From the NCBI GenBank assembly GCA_002336675.1, contig DDEI01000005.1, positions 49,030 to 64,050 on the forward strand: DNA of 15,021 nucleotides, given 5' to 3'. Shown here one piece after another: positions 1-7,567 of the stretch. Each line of letters starts with the position of its first letter. Positions within the stretch are counted from its first letter, which is position 1. The DNA is from Flavobacteriales bacterium UBA1958 (lineage in GTDB: Bacteria > Bacteroidota > Bacteroidia > Flavobacteriales_D > Sanyastnellaceae). A program made the position numbers and the translations under genes. A model generated the notes under the pieces. It did no database searches and was not told the origin of the DNA. It worked only from the letters and a program-made list of their open reading frames with translations.

Positions 1-948
1 ACTACTATTGCTTCTAATCCATTGTCAGATTTTGCTATAAGTGATACCGCTAGTGTTTCTAGAATATTTATATCAGATAAGGTCACAGGTCAGTTAGAAC
101 TAAGAAGAGATGAGTCCAAAGGGCACTGGATAGTAAATGAAAAGTACAGAGCCAAAGGGCATGCAGTGAAGTTGCTCTTAGAGGCTTTTAAAAATATAAA
201 AATAAAAGGTCCTGTTCCGAATAAAATGAAGCCTATGGTACTTTCTAATGCTGCTAGTACAGGAAAGAAGATAGAGATTTACACCAATAGTTCTGCTGTT
301 CCAGAGAAGATCTGGATAAGTGCTGGAAATACATCGGATCATCATGGAGATTATTTCATATTAGAAATACCAGGAGAAGGGATAAGCCCAGACCCTTTTA
401 TAGTCGACATGCCAATGTTTGCTGGTTTTTTAACAGCTAGATTTTTCACTGCTGAGAATGATTGGAGATATTCAGGTGTCTTTGATTACCCTCAATTAGA
501 GTTCAATAAAATAAAAGTTGAGCAAAAAGACTCGCCTAGTCAGGGGTTCATACTAACTTGGGAGGGTGGAAACGAGGTTCAAGTGAAAGAATTAGTTTCT
601 GGTATGCCTATAAGTCCATTAGATACTTTAATAGCTAAAGATTATATTTTGCGCTACAAAAAAATTCATTTAGAAACTCATAACAATTACTTACAGCCCT
701 ATCAGATAGACAGTGTTTTGAGCTTAACACCACACTGGGAGATTACAGTAACCGAGAGCTCGGGGAATGAGCAGAAATTAGACTTATTTCATTTGGCAGG
801 TAACGGGAATTATCATGATTTTGAGGGTAATGAATTCGCTTATAACCAAGATATGCTCTATGGTACTTTGGGCGATGGAGAGCTTTTTAAAGTTCAGTAT
901 GGTCCAGTATTCAAACCTCTTCTCGTAGGCTTAGATTATTTCAAATAG
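1..948 (+). CDS. DUF4340 domain-containing protein (5'-truncated by window edge)
   Basis: The reading frame is open from base 1 to the TAG at 946-948. A TTG at 22 could be read as a start, but the frame continues upstream to the window edge and the N-terminus looks missing, so I treat this as a partial gene of at least 315 residues. The visible start (FAISDTASVSRIFISD, then basic and GHWIVNEKYRA segments, then KIKGPVP) matches what I know of the Bacteroidota DUF4340 family: a substrate-facing beta domain that normally follows an N-terminal membrane anchor. The IEIY, GDYF and FIVDMPMFAGFLTARFF stretches and the C-terminal LFKVQYGPVFKPLL also fit. The biochemical role of the family is not firmly known; in some other phyla members lie beside gliding-type ABC transporter genes. 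It stands alone here, convergent with the protease genes. The family call is from memory of its motifs, not from a search. Confidence 0.68.
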   Translation, partial: TTIASNPLSDFAISDTASVSRIFISDKVTGQLELRRDESKGHWIVNEKYRAKGHAVKLLLEAFKNIKIKGPVPNKMKPMVLSNAASTGKKIEIYTNSSAVPEKIWISAGNTSDHHGDYFILEIPGEGISPDPFIVDMPMFAGFLTARFFTAENDWRYSGVFDYPQLEFNKIKVEQKDSPSQGFILTWEGGNEVQVKELVSGMPISPLDTLIAKDYILRYKKIHLETHNNYLQPYQIDSVLSLTPHWEITVTESSGNEQKLDLFHLAGNGNYHDFEGNEFAYNQDMLYGTLGDGELFKVQYGPVFKPLLVGLDYFK

Positions 949-949
949 A

Positions 950-1224
950 TTAGCGGTGGTTAATTATTAAGTCCTGTTTAAATGAAGATACCTCGACTTT
1001 GGTAAGGTATTTATGAATTGTGTCAAAGTCTAATTGATCAGCTTTAGATCTTAGATCTTAGATACTTGGTGCCAGGCCAAATACTTTATCGTCAAGTTTT
1101 TGTAGTTCAAAATAAAGAGACTTCAGGTCATCACCTTTCTAACTATAGACTTCTATGGTCGCTCTTATTACTTGTTAAGACGGGCAATAATTTTGTCTTT
1201 GATAGAAGTGAATATATCGCTCAT
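950..1224 (-). pseudogene. Possible eroded minus-strand ORF (about 90 codons, disrupted)
   Basis: Read on the minus strand, an ATG at 1224 gives MSDIFTSIKDKIIARLNK and then a stop at 1170-1168. In another frame an open stretch follows the TAG at 1141-1139, runs KGDDLKSLYFELQKLDD onward to GLAPSI, hits TAA at 1060-1058, then continues in the same frame through about 35 more codons (containing LDFDTIHKYLTKVEV) to TAA at 952-950, two bases from the DUF4340 stop. The pieces have a protein-like amphipathic composition, which suggests a small gene broken by at least one frameshift and two stops. I do not recognise the family. Short open frames arise by chance in AT-rich spacers, so this is a weak call; homologues of the repaired 90-residue product would decide it. 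Confidence 0.27.
1044..1063. repeat. 7-bp tandem repeat, about three copies
   Basis: TTAGATC is repeated at 1044-1050 and 1051-1057, and six of its seven bases again at 1058-1063. It lies inside the possible eroded minus-strand frame and supplies one of its stop codons. A unit length that is not a multiple of three is compatible with slippage in non-coding or decaying sequence. Confidence 0.8.
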
Positions 1225-1295
1225 GTAAAAAAAGGAGACCATGAAAAATCCTAGTCGTTTTTCAAATAGAATAATCTGATTTAGGAATAGGATTC

Positions 1296-1319
1296 AAAAA
1301 AGTTTTCTCGATAAGAAAA
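1296..1319 (-). terminator. Likely intrinsic terminator after the protease cluster
   Basis: On the minus strand, just past the stop of the last protease gene, TTTTCT (1319-1314) pairs with AGAAAA (1308-1303) around a 5-base loop and is followed, after one C, by six T (1301-1296). The stem is AT-rich and therefore weak. A second small inverted repeat, AACTAG/CTAGTT (1337-1342 with 1322-1327), overlaps the stop codon immediately upstream and could add to the structure. The position, 18 to 41 bases after the stop codon, supports the reading. Confidence 0.35.
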
Positions 1320-1336
1320 GTAACTAGGTTTAAAGG

Positions 1337-4159
1337 CTAGTTTAAGATTATTTTTTGTGAGGTGGTTAGCAGATTATCTGAGACATTAATAAAGTATGCT
1401 CCCCTAGCTAATGAGGAAACATCAATAGAAAAGACCTCACTTAATTTAACTGTCAGGGACCTAACTAACCTTCCTGTGGTGTCTCTAATCATTATTTTCT
1501 GCCCTTCAGTTAAACCATTTATATAGAATATGGTCTTTGCAGGGTTGGGGTAGATGTTAAATACACTTATTGTGTTCTCAGAAATTCCTGTCACTAAATC
1601 TGATCCATCACAATCCTGATCTATAGTATCATCAAGAATTTCTGTTCCGTTAGGGTTAATGTCATCGTCAGTATCATCGCAGTCCAAGCTATTTAGAACA
1701 TAACCGTTTGGCTGAGAACAATCCTCTACAGAAACATTAGGATTACCGAATGAGTCGTTATCATCATCTTCATAGTAAATTTGCGTAATTAGATTATCAT
1801 CTATAACTCCAGAGCAGTCGTCATCTGCGTTGTTACAGACTTCGCTCATTCCCGGATTAATATTTGTATTGGCATCATTACAGTCGTTATCATTATCTGC
1901 GTATCCGCTGGGCATAAAGCATGAATTAACACTCACATTAGGATTTCCATATCCATCATCATCACTGTCTAGGAAGAAAATACTGGTAACAAAACCTTCA
2001 TCTATTAATCCATCACAGTTATTATCCTTACCGTCACAGATTTCATTATTATTGGGGTTAATGTTTTCATCTTCATCATCGCAGTCATCACTGTTAGAAA
2101 CATATCCCTCGGGTGCTAAACAACTAGAGGTGTAAATGTTTGGATTTCCAAAACCATCATTATCATCATCTAACCAATAAGTATTGATTATGAAGTTTTC
2201 GTCTATAGTTCCATTACAATTGTTATCTACTCCATCGCATATCTCTGGTGCGCCAGGGTAAATAGTGTCATCTCCATCATTACAGTCTCCCTCTGACACT
2301 AAGAATCCATCATCATCTAAATCTATTTCATCAAGACAAAAATCAATACTTACAGTTTCTCCAAAGTTAGGGTCATCTAAATCAAATAAAACCACTCCCT
2401 CAGCATCTGTAATAACTAAATCTCCATCTACTTCACAACTCCATTGAGAACCGAATAATCCATCTCCATAAGAATCATTTAAAACCAACGTATAGCACTC
2501 TGCTGGAATACACAACTGAACTAGGTCTGAACTACCTCCTGCTTGAAGATCTCCTTCTGAGCCAGAGTAAGTGTTTTCATTTACTTCATAGATCACTTGA
2601 TTAGAACTATTTATTAGCTGCCAGCTAGTTTCAGAACCATAACAATCTAAAGTAAAGCTTAGTGTTACTTCAGCATCCAAACAAGGGTAGATACATGACC
2701 CATCATCAACTTCTGCTTCAGAATCATAATTTAAAGCTTCAGGGTCGGTACATCCGCTAATAGTTGGGTCGCTGCACGGAGCGTATGTCCCCTCTAAAGT
2801 TAGCAGGCCTGAGTTTGTAGGGTCTAGGAATAATTTGAGTTGTTCGAAATTTTGAGTTCCATTTGATGTCCAATTGTAAGACATTTTACCATACAGGTCT
2901 GGGCTAGTAGGATTATTACAGAATGAACTTCCTCCAGTTAATTGGCCTATTATTAAGCCGTCATCATTAAATATTGGGGATCCAGAAGAACCCCCTTCAG
3001 TAACTCCATGACCGTTTTCGGTAGCTGACCAGGTCACTCTCCAGTGAGAGTTGCTGGCGCTTCCCCAGGAAGTGGAGATTAAATTAGAGGTATAGGTACT
3101 TATTTTTTTGTAATCACCTGAAGGATGGTGAATTCCTACTCCAGAAGAGCTGGCTGTATTAATGGCATTCCAGCCATTGTAATAAGCATTTATAGAAGAA
3201 GGTATATCCGAATCAATTTGTGTCAGTAAAAAGTCTGATCCAGAGTTTCCTCCTCCGTCATTACTGTAAGCTATTCGTGTACTTCCGGTTATAGATTGTG
3301 TTCCTGATGCAGAGTTTCCTCCACACGACCCTGTCTGATAATTAAAATAGTAGATGTATTGGTTATACTGAGCAGGAGAGGAGGCTTCACCACAATGCCA
3401 TGCTGTAAGAATGTATGGGACGCAGTTTAGGGAAGTATTATTTATTAGAGAACCGGTGCACCAACCTTGGCCTTGGTTACTTGTTAGAAGTATTCTTACT
3501 ACTCCCTTTTCTTCATCGGTCCAAGAGTCACCTTCAGAGCATGCTACATTTACCTCACAAGAGCCTGAGCCTCCTCCTCTGAACTCGCCATTTACTTCAG
3601 CAAAGGCATTTCTATAGACGTAACCAATTTTTTCTATCGAAACTCGATTTTGCCCGTAATCGCTTAAAGGCTCGAACAGCTCTAAAACTACAGATTCTCC
3701 AAGAATATTTCCAGAGGCAAACAGTTCAGACGATTTGTTGTTAGCTGCAGTGAATCCTCCCAGAACCATACTCTTATCAGCACTGTATATATGCAAGATA
3801 GAATTAGTAGCTAAGTGAAAATCGTCATATAGAAAATTTAAAGCCATGGCTTCTCTAGCAGTGATTTTCAGTCTCCACACTCTATCTCCATTTGCGAGAA
3901 CATGGAATGTCCCTGAATTATTAAGAGCTAAGTTAGATTCGATATATCTAGAAAACAGTTCAAGCTGACCAGAATTATCTCGATTAATGTCTTCTTGTTC
4001 TATTTCTTCAAGATCTAGTGATGGAAATTCTCTTATTTCGAATTCTTGGTTTTCGATTTCACTTAAAAGGAAAGATAATGGTGAACCTCCTACTGATTGT
4101 TGTGCGTGTATGAAAGCACATAATAGCAATAGAAGCACTGACGTATAAATTTTTTTCAT
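1337..4159 (-). CDS. Secreted trypsin-like (lysyl endopeptidase-type) serine protease with MopE-like repeats and T9SS sorting domain
   Basis: A 940-residue pre-pro-protease. Residues 1-20 are a signal peptide (two Lys, a Leu-rich core, then AFIHAQ). Residues 21 to about 194 are a propeptide containing the NGDRVWRLKI segment. The S1-fold catalytic domain, about 195-460, resembles Achromobacter lysyl endopeptidase: mature-like start SGSCEVNVAC, catalytic His255 in LTAWHC, Asp309 in SDFLL, Ser392 in GSSGSP, and IHHPSGDYKKIS typical of the family. Asp421 in DLYGK lies where the basic-specificity Asp of that enzyme falls, predicting cleavage after Lys or Arg. After it come one GCTDPEALNY repeat (469-492), a beta domain with DSYGDG (about 493-610), four Asp-rich MopE-like repeats (614-855) and a T9SS type A sorting domain (863-940). 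It is therefore expected at the cell surface or in the medium. It is the last gene of the cluster, 64 bases after the metalloprotease. The ATG at 4159 directly precedes the signal peptide; no clear Shine-Dalgarno is seen, as usual in Bacteroidota. Fold, catalytic residues and sorting domain are seen; specificity is inferred. Confidence 0.9.
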   Translation of the reverse strand: MKKIYTSVLLLLLCAFIHAQQSVGGSPLSFLLSEIENQEFEIREFPSLDLEEIEQEDINRDNSGQLELFSRYIESNLALNNSGTFHVLANGDRVWRLKITAREAMALNFLYDDFHLATNSILHIYSADKSMVLGGFTAANNKSSELFASGNILGESVVLELFEPLSDYGQNRVSIEKIGYVYRNAFAEVNGEFRGGGSGSCEVNVACSEGDSWTDEEKGVVRILLTSNQGQGWCTGSLINNTSLNCVPYILTAWHCGEASSPAQYNQYIYYFNYQTGSCGGNSASGTQSITGSTRIAYSNDGGGNSGSDFLLTQIDSDIPSSINAYYNGWNAINTASSSGVGIHHPSGDYKKISTYTSNLISTSWGSASNSHWRVTWSATENGHGVTEGGSSGSPIFNDDGLIIGQLTGGSSFCNNPTSPDLYGKMSYNWTSNGTQNFEQLKLFLDPTNSGLLTLEGTYAPCSDPTISGCTDPEALNYDSEAEVDDGSCIYPCLDAEVTLSFTLDCYGSETSWQLINSSNQVIYEVNENTYSGSEGDLQAGGSSDLVQLCIPAECYTLVLNDSYGDGLFGSQWSCEVDGDLVITDAEGVVLFDLDDPNFGETVSIDFCLDEIDLDDDGFLVSEGDCNDGDDTIYPGAPEICDGVDNNCNGTIDENFIINTYWLDDDNDGFGNPNIYTSSCLAPEGYVSNSDDCDDEDENINPNNNEICDGKDNNCDGLIDEGFVTSIFFLDSDDDGYGNPNVSVNSCFMPSGYADNDNDCNDANTNINPGMSEVCNNADDDCSGVIDDNLITQIYYEDDDNDSFGNPNVSVEDCSQPNGYVLNSLDCDDTDDDINPNGTEILDDTIDQDCDGSDLVTGISENTISVFNIYPNPAKTIFYINGLTEGQKIMIRDTTGRLVRSLTVKLSEVFSIDVSSLARGAYFINVSDNLLTTSQKIILN
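1340..1573 (-). other. T9SS type A C-terminal sorting domain (coding segment)
   Basis: Residues 863-940 of the serine protease. The FNIYPNPAKTIFYI start, the middle IMIRDTTGRLVRS, then SLARGAYFINV and the terminal KIILN follow the usual Por-secretion C-terminal domain plan. It directs export through the type IX pathway and is normally removed at the surface. It is the only such domain in the three proteases of this cluster. Confidence 0.9.
1595..2320 (-). repeat. Four MopE-like Asp/Cys-rich repeats (coding)
   Basis: Residues 614-855. Each unit has a DxDxDGFGNP-type turn, a CLAPEGY-like Cys turn, a DCDD segment, NP, and an EICDGxDNNCDGxIDE core. The cores start at residues 641, 708 and 775, with a degenerate fourth one around 842-852 that has lost its first Cys. 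This is the pattern known as the MopE protein metal-binding motif; the Asp-rich turns also resemble thrombospondin type 3 calcium sites. Metal binding is inferred from family knowledge. The nucleotide periodicity comes from the protein repeat and is not a CRISPR array. Confidence 0.85.
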
Positions 4160-4223
4160 GGATTATTCTTTGTGGGCCTAAGTTAACTTTTGGAGGGATT
4201 AATTTTATGTCGGAATGTTTTTT

Positions 4224-7200
4224 TTACTCACAGTAAGTTCCGAATAATCCGAGGAATAAGGCTATATCATTTGTGTTTACGGTATTATCATTAGTTATAT
4301 CTGCGGAGCAATTAGAGCTACACCCAAAATCGGCTAATAGATAAAGTAGATCATTAACTGTGATGATTCCGTCTAAATCAAAATCAGCAAGGCATGGAGC
4401 TACCTCATTACCTACTATATCTCCATCACAGTTGTTATCTATGCCTTCTCCTGTACCAGGGGCACCTGGATAGACTGAGACATTAGTATCGTCACAATCT
4501 TGGAAATTGTTTACAACTCCTACAAAGGCCTCACAAGCTAGTACGGGATTACTCAAATTTCCAAACCCATCAGAGTCATTATCAGCATAAAAAGTCAATT
4601 GATTTTCATCAATTTCGCCATCACAATCATCATCTATTTGATTTCCGCATATTTCTGTAGATGGGAAAAAGCATGTGCCATCATTTATGGTAGCCGTATT
4701 GTCATAGTTGCAAGCTGTGTTATCAGTACAACCAGAACAAGAGCTATTATCTCCATTACAGATTCCACAATTATCTACAAATGCTGTTCCGCCACAATCT
4801 CCTAAACAGTCATCTTGTAAGCATGACCCATCATTTATGGTAGCTGCAGTATTAAAGTTACATGCTGCAGCATCTGTGCATCCTAGTGTTTCACATGTTG
4901 AGTTGTCAAAAGTCATAGTTAAAGTTGCCGTACCATTGTTCCCCTCGTAACCATCTATCAGAACAATGTATGTAGTGTTAGGCGTAAGGTCGTTACAATC
5001 GAAAACTAATTTTGACATATAAAGATCATCAGCACTATCATCATTCGCAGCAACAAGAGTCCCCTCACAATCTGAAAAAACAGCCATTTGTGTGTCTATA
5101 AGAGTACCAGTATCATCAAAAGAAGTTTCTAAAGTGATAACCGCAGGGCCATTCGGAGTAGTAAATGAATAAAAAACATCTGCTTCAATACCATTTTGAT
5201 TACACCATCCAATTGTACTATTACAAGTAGTGGTAGGAACAGAGTAACCCTCGAGTATACAGGTGTTAGAGTTGTCAATTACGTTTGCTCCGATAGTTAA
5301 GGGTGTAGCATTGGCACAAACATCATTCGGTGATCCGAAAACACAAGAGCCATCATCGCACCCAGCCGAAGCATCGTAGTTGCATGCAGTTAAATTGGTG
5401 CAGCCTCCTACATTACAAGACCCATCATCACAACCTGCTAATGGATCATAATTGCAAGCAACTGAGGATGTACATCCAGGGTAAGTACAAGAGCCATCAT
5501 TAGAAGTGGCGGATATATTATAATTACAAGCGGCAGCGTCATCACAACCAGGTCCATCTATTCCTGCCGAAATAGAGAAGTTCGAGTTGGATATATCAAA
5601 GAAGATATTCCCATTTGCTTTTACCTTTATTCTGGCTAACGAAGTAGCTATATTAGGAACATTTATTACTTGAGTTCCGTCATTGGCTGTTCCTGCTAAG
5701 ATGAGAATAGGATAAGTAAGTCCACCATCTGTCGATAAATAGATATCTACTAGACTACAAAGTATTGGACTAGCATTGGTATTAGCTACATCCCATGTAA
5801 CCGTGGTATTTGTATTTCCAGTTAAACTTTGACCTCCATTTGGAGCTTGAAGAATAAATGGTCCACCTACATCTGAAACGTTAATGGACATTTGATTATC
5901 ATTTACGCCACCACCACCAGCTCTGTTATCTCTAGCAGTGCATCTAAAAGTTAAACTTCTAGCATAGGTTGGTAGCATTTCTCCAATCACAGTCGTGTTA
6001 TTTACTAAGTCAGTTATTCTAGGAAATGTTCGAGTAGGGGAGGCAGTGCCCGTCCAACTTCTAAATATTGGTTGATTTCCAGTTGGATTATTGAAAGCAG
6101 ATGTGCTTCCAGTGCTAGGTCCTAAATCATATTCTTCCCAACAATAGGTTAACCCATCTCCGTCAGGGTCGCTTCCTGTTGCAGTAAGTTCAAAAGGTGT
6201 AGAAATGGGAATAAAAACTCCGTCTTGAGCATTATCCACATTAATAGTGGGAATTCCATTTCCTGTGTTTGTTATTGCAGCACAAGAATTTCCATTTCCG
6301 TTTTGTGAGTATGATATTATTTCATTGAAACTATGATTATGAAAGTAGGCATCACTATTCGATTGAATGTTTACTGGACATATACCAGCATATCCCATAA
6401 TTGTAGAGGCACTGCCTGGTTCGAAGGCAGCATTGGTACTTCTGTTACAAGTATTGTTTTGAGTATGGTTCCCCCCCCATTGGTGTCCCATCTCATGTGC
6501 CACGTAGTCAATATCGAAGGGGTCACCAATAGGCGAGCCTTGACCTGTCACTCCTTGAGCCTTTCTGTTTGAATTACAAGGGGACTGTAAACTTGCAATT
6601 CCACCCCCACCAGTGGAATAAACATGACCTATATCATAATTAGAAGTTCCTATAACAGCATCTAAATTACTTTGGTTCTGACCGAGCATAGTGGCGCCAT
6701 TCCCATTAGTGTATGGGTCGGTATCTGAGTTAGTGTAAACTATTAAATTATTATTCCCTACAAGTACCATTCGAATGTCTACCTCTGTTTCGTAAACTCC
6801 ATTTACTCTAACCATAGAAGTTACTATTGCCGAAATACCTCCGTCTACTGTTCCACCATGAAAAGCCGTGTATTCGGCAGTAGCTGCTATTGCGAGCCTG
6901 TAGGTTCGAAGCTGTGTGCCCGTTGGAACCATAGACTTCAGCAACCTGCTTTCTTTTATAATCTTAGATTTGCTTTTTATTTTTTTAACTTCTTTTCCTA
7001 AATCGGCTGGAGTAGAGGATATTGGGTCTGATTCCTCGAAACGCTTTTGATTAGTGGCGTAGAATGAATCTTTAGAATAGGATATGCAGATGGAGGGATT
7101 TCCTAAAAAGAAAGGATCTATAAAAGTTGTTCCATGTTTGCCAATAATCATTGCATGAAATCCGACGGCTGTCTTATCAAAATAAATACGTGCAGTAGGG

Positions 7201-7544
7201 TCAGTTATTCCTTGACCTAAATAGGTTTTAATTCCAGGAAATTTTTCTTGAAGAGAAGCTTCCATCATATCGAACTCTACAAAAGAGAATAATTGTTCTG
7301 TTCCGTCAGGAAATGGAATAGAAATGATACTTTCAGAATCTATGGGAGTAGTGTTCTTTTCATGTGGGGCTGCAGTTAATAAAGTGCTCAACTCTGATAA
7401 ATTTAGTTCAATAGTTCTAAACTCAGATGGTTTGATGTAGGACCTATCAGTAGGCTCTTGCTTGTCTATATCAGTGTAGAATTTTTGTGCTCTCACTTGC
7501 ATGATAACGCAGGTTAAGGCTAAAAGTAAATAGAAATTTTTCAT
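4224..7544 (-). CDS. Secreted reprolysin-like zinc metalloprotease with Cys-rich repeats and dockerin-like C-terminus
   Basis: An 1106-residue pre-pro-metalloprotease. Signal peptide 1-19; propeptide about 20-205, ending in a Lys-rich linker (184-203). The metzincin catalytic domain, about 210-425, starts near TYRLAIAATAEYT and contains the zinc motif HEMGHQWGGNH (350-360, ligands His350, His354, His360, base Glu351) and the Met-turn STIMGYAG (Met383). Residues 431-560 look like an Ig/cadherin-like segment (SDPDGDGLTYCWEE) and 561-660 another beta domain (TVTWDVANTNASPI, IYLSTDGG). Then come three Cys repeats GCTxxxACNYD (665-736), a pre-peptidase-like beta domain (738-885), two more Cys repeats (888-908 and 938-958) separated by a DCGGTAFVDNCGICNGDN motif, one MopE-like repeat (965-1041) and paired EF-hands (1051-1106). 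It sits 23 bases after the first serine protease, so co-transcription is likely. It has no conventional T9SS domain. Codons for residues 356-358 form a run of eight G. Extracellular protein degradation is inferred; the fold is clear. Confidence 0.88.
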   Translation of the reverse strand: MKNFYLLLALTCVIMQVRAQKFYTDIDKQEPTDRSYIKPSEFRTIELNLSELSTLLTAAPHEKNTTPIDSESIISIPFPDGTEQLFSFVEFDMMEASLQEKFPGIKTYLGQGITDPTARIYFDKTAVGFHAMIIGKHGTTFIDPFFLGNPSICISYSKDSFYATNQKRFEESDPISSTPADLGKEVKKIKSKSKIIKESRLLKSMVPTGTQLRTYRLAIAATAEYTAFHGGTVDGGISAIVTSMVRVNGVYETEVDIRMVLVGNNNLIVYTNSDTDPYTNGNGATMLGQNQSNLDAVIGTSNYDIGHVYSTGGGGIASLQSPCNSNRKAQGVTGQGSPIGDPFDIDYVAHEMGHQWGGNHTQNNTCNRSTNAAFEPGSASTIMGYAGICPVNIQSNSDAYFHNHSFNEIISYSQNGNGNSCAAITNTGNGIPTINVDNAQDGVFIPISTPFELTATGSDPDGDGLTYCWEEYDLGPSTGSTSAFNNPTGNQPIFRSWTGTASPTRTFPRITDLVNNTTVIGEMLPTYARSLTFRCTARDNRAGGGGVNDNQMSINVSDVGGPFILQAPNGGQSLTGNTNTTVTWDVANTNASPILCSLVDIYLSTDGGLTYPILILAGTANDGTQVINVPNIATSLARIKVKANGNIFFDISNSNFSISAGIDGPGCDDAAACNYNISATSNDGSCTYPGCTSSVACNYDPLAGCDDGSCNVGGCTNLTACNYDASAGCDDGSCVFGSPNDVCANATPLTIGANVIDNSNTCILEGYSVPTTTCNSTIGWCNQNGIEADVFYSFTTPNGPAVITLETSFDDTGTLIDTQMAVFSDCEGTLVAANDDSADDLYMSKLVFDCNDLTPNTTYIVLIDGYEGNNGTATLTMTFDNSTCETLGCTDAAACNFNTAATINDGSCLQDDCLGDCGGTAFVDNCGICNGDNSSCSGCTDNTACNYDNTATINDGTCFFPSTEICGNQIDDDCDGEIDENQLTFYADNDSDGFGNLSNPVLACEAFVGVVNNFQDCDDTNVSVYPGAPGTGEGIDNNCDGDIVGNEVAPCLADFDLDGIITVNDLLYLLADFGCSSNCSADITNDNTVNTNDIALFLGLFGTYCE
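4227..4394 (-). other. Dockerin-like paired EF-hand C-terminal domain (coding segment)
   Basis: Residues 1051-1106 of the metalloprotease. Two calcium-loop motifs occur in tandem: Asp1054, Asp1056, Asp1058, Thr1062, Asp1065, and Asp1082, Thr1084, Asp1086, Asn1090, Asp1093. Each is followed by a hydrophobic helix ending in FG. Cysteines at 1051, 1075, 1079 and 1105 frame the two halves. The plan is that of type I dockerins, but the helices do not allow a cohesin partner to be predicted. The same module ends the 7568-10573 protease. Confidence 0.75.
4422..4652 (-). repeat. MopE-like Asp/Cys-rich repeat (coding)
   Basis: Residues 965-1041 of the metalloprotease: ICGNQIDDDCDGEIDE, a DNDSDGFGN turn, DCDDTNVSVYPGAP and IDNNCDGD. 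It aligns without gaps to the last repeat of the 7568-10573 protease. Confidence 0.82.
4665..4883 (-). repeat. GCTD-type Cys repeats, distal pair (coding)
   Basis: Residues 888-960 of the metalloprotease. Two copies of GCTDxxACNxxxxATINDG(S/T)C (888-908 and 938-958) flank a DCLGDCGGTAFVDNCGICNG segment. Each copy has four regularly spaced Cys or near-Cys positions and an acidic NDG/DDG turn, suggesting small disulfide-closed, possibly calcium-binding units. Function is not known to me. Confidence 0.8.
5337..5552 (-). repeat. GCTD-type Cys repeats, proximal triplet (coding)
   Basis: Residues 665-736 of the metalloprotease. Three consecutive units, GCDDAAACNYNISATSNDG, GCTSSVACNYDPLAGCDDG and GCTNLTACNYDASAGCDDG, each end in SC. 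The second and third are nearly the same, so at least one duplication is recent. The serine protease at 1337-4159 has a single copy of this unit. Confidence 0.82.
6471..6478 (-). repeat. G8 homopolymer inside the metalloprotease zinc motif
   Basis: Eight C on the plus strand are eight G in the coding strand. They form the TGG GGG GGG codons for Trp356-Gly357-Gly358, between zinc ligands His354 and His360. A change of one or two bases would shift the frame within the active site. Confidence 0.95.
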
Positions 7545-7567
7545 GGAATTTAATTTACAACTGATTT

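Larger units (their letters stand above)
949..1336. other. Convergent intergenic spacer
   Basis: This stretch of about 390 bases lies between the end of the DUF4340 gene and the end of the last protease gene. No intact gene is supported. It holds a possible eroded minus-strand frame (950-1224), a 7-bp tandem repeat (1044-1063), an inverted repeat of six bases (988-993 with 1005-1010) without a clear T tract, and a terminator-like hairpin serving the minus strand (1296-1319). A 62-codon plus-strand frame starting with TTG at 1066 has no recognisable motif and overlaps the eroded minus-strand frame, so I do not call it. Confidence 0.6.

Noticed and set aside
988..1010. Terminator for the DUF4340 gene
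   Set aside because: ATACCT/AGGTAT can pair, but the loop is 11 bases, there is no T tract after it, and it lies within the possible minus-strand remnant.
1066..1254. 62-codon plus-strand open frame in the spacer
   Set aside because: TTG start, no ribosome-binding site, no recognisable motif, and it overlaps the more protein-like minus-strand pieces.
1595..2320. Periodic DNA repeats that could suggest a CRISPR array
   Set aside because: The spacing and sequence similarity follow the protein repeat in one continuous reading frame; the repeats are diverged and no cas genes are present.
1830..2447. Ser/Pro-rich plus-strand open frames
   Set aside because: They are complements of the Asp-rich repeat codons of the serine protease.
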